In this document: piece by piece, positions 6,784-7,265 of the stretch
Layout of the letters: each line of letters begins with the position of its first letter
How positions within the stretch are numbered: the stretch's first letter is position 1
Source: Acidobacteriota bacterium
Lineage (GTDB): Bacteria > Acidobacteriota > Holophagae > Thermotomaculales > Thermotomaculaceae
NCBI GenBank assembly: GCA_027067895.1
Contig: JAMOUY010000286.1
Coordinates: forward strand, 1-7,265
Direction of reading: 5' to 3'
Length of the DNA: 7,265 bases
Notes under the pieces: model-generated
What the model saw: only the letters and a program-made list of their open reading frames with translations
Told to the model about the DNA's origin: nothing
Database searches by the model: none
Made by a program: the position numbers and the translations under genes

Positions 6784-7265
6784 TTAAATTAAGTCTTTAA
6801 AATCGCCGAAACAGGCCTGAATAATCACCATTCCCGCTATTGCCGCCGTTTCGGTTCTCAAAATTCTGTTTCCCAAGTTTACAAAGTAAAACCCTTTTTC
6901 AACAAAAAGGCTGAATTCCTCTTCCGAAAAACCCCCTTCCGCGCCTATAAAAAAGGCAAAACTTCCTCTTTTTACCTCCGACTTTAAGGTTTTCCCCCTT
7001 TCTCCGAAACAAATTCTGTTGTCAAAACCTTCCGCTTTTTTCAACGCATCTTTAAAAGAAACAGGCTTAAAGATTTTAGGCGGAAAAGTCCTTTTGCACT
7101 GCCTTACAGCCTCTTTTGCAATTTTATTCAGCCTTTCAAATTTCTTTGTCAAATCCATCTTCCTGTATTTGGGATTTGTGTACCTTGAATGAAAGGTATG
7201 GATTTCGCTAACCCCCAATTCGGTAAGTTTCTGCACAATCAATTCAAGTTTTTCAATCTTTTCAG
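6784..7265 (-). CDS. rsmE: 16S rRNA m3U1498 methyltransferase RsmE (partial, N-terminus off the right edge)
   Basis: Methylates N3 of U1498 of 16S rRNA using SAM; SPOUT-fold, trefoil-knot enzyme of the 30S decoding region. 159 codons are visible and the frame stays open to base 7265, so the first part (the PUA-like domain and the start of the SPOUT domain) is missing; the TTG at 7242 is internal, not the start. Motifs in the visible part: VQKLTELGV (10-18), the family's EAVRQCKR (51-58) followed by a Pro-rich stretch, the SAM-site IGAEGGFSEEE (106-116) and the knot motif LGNRILRTETAA (130-141). The usual IGPEGG has Ala instead of Pro at 108, a mild change. Ends with TAA 46 nt before nfeD. It may share a transcript with the downstream genes, or the gap promoter may separate them. 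Confidence 0.95.
   Translation of the reverse strand, partial: EKIEKLELIVQKLTELGVSEIHTFHSRYTNPKYRKMDLTKKFERLNKIAKEAVRQCKRTFPPKIFKPVSFKDALKKAEGFDNRICFGERGKTLKSEVKRGSFAFFIGAEGGFSEEEFSLFVEKGFYFVNLGNRILRTETAAIAGMVIIQACFGDFKDLI

Overview
This window is a compact block of eight genes, all on the minus strand, with almost no intergenic DNA. The DNA is AT-rich, with many A/T homopolymer runs. Envelope genes (phosphatidylserine decarboxylase, a SPOR-domain protein, a membrane NfeD protease with its slipin partner) together with a DUF4388/PATAN-type protein and a REC-GAF-GGDEF regulator suggest a Gram-negative-type bacterium. A lineage such as Acidobacteriota, Deferribacterota or Desulfobacterota would fit, but this is a low-confidence guess. 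No rRNA, tRNA, CRISPR or mobile element was seen.

Layout in transcription order, from the right edge leftwards: (1) rsmE, a 16S rRNA m3U methyltransferase whose 5' end lies beyond the right edge; (2) a 46-nt gap, the only real non-coding space, with a possible weak promoter; (3) an NfeD-family membrane serine protease; (4) a slipin/stomatin-like SPFH protein 1 nt downstream; (5) a degenerate-receiver/GAF/GGDEF nucleotide cyclase 6 nt downstream; (6) a DUF4388-domain protein; (7) a single-pass SPOR-domain protein; (8) lipA, lipoyl synthase; (9) psd, phosphatidylserine decarboxylase, running off the left edge just before its self-cleavage site. Counting rsmE and psd as partial genes, that is eight genes. 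From the cyclase to psd each start codon lies inside the preceding gene (overlaps of 17, 17, 22 and 14 nt), so translational coupling is likely.

The most interesting signal is in the GGDEF enzyme. The residue that normally selects guanine (Asp344 in PleD) is Ser331, in an otherwise intact catalytic domain. That substitution is the known signature of hybrid promiscuous (Hypr) GGDEF enzymes, which make 3',3'-cyclic GMP-AMP. The gene is therefore a candidate cGAMP synthase, placed between a membrane-quality-control pair (NfeD/slipin) and a DUF4388 protein whose start overlaps its end. The LipA also departs from the family consensus at several usually invariant positions. A membrane/envelope theme links nfeD, slipin, SPOR and psd; that the second messenger regulates it is inference only.
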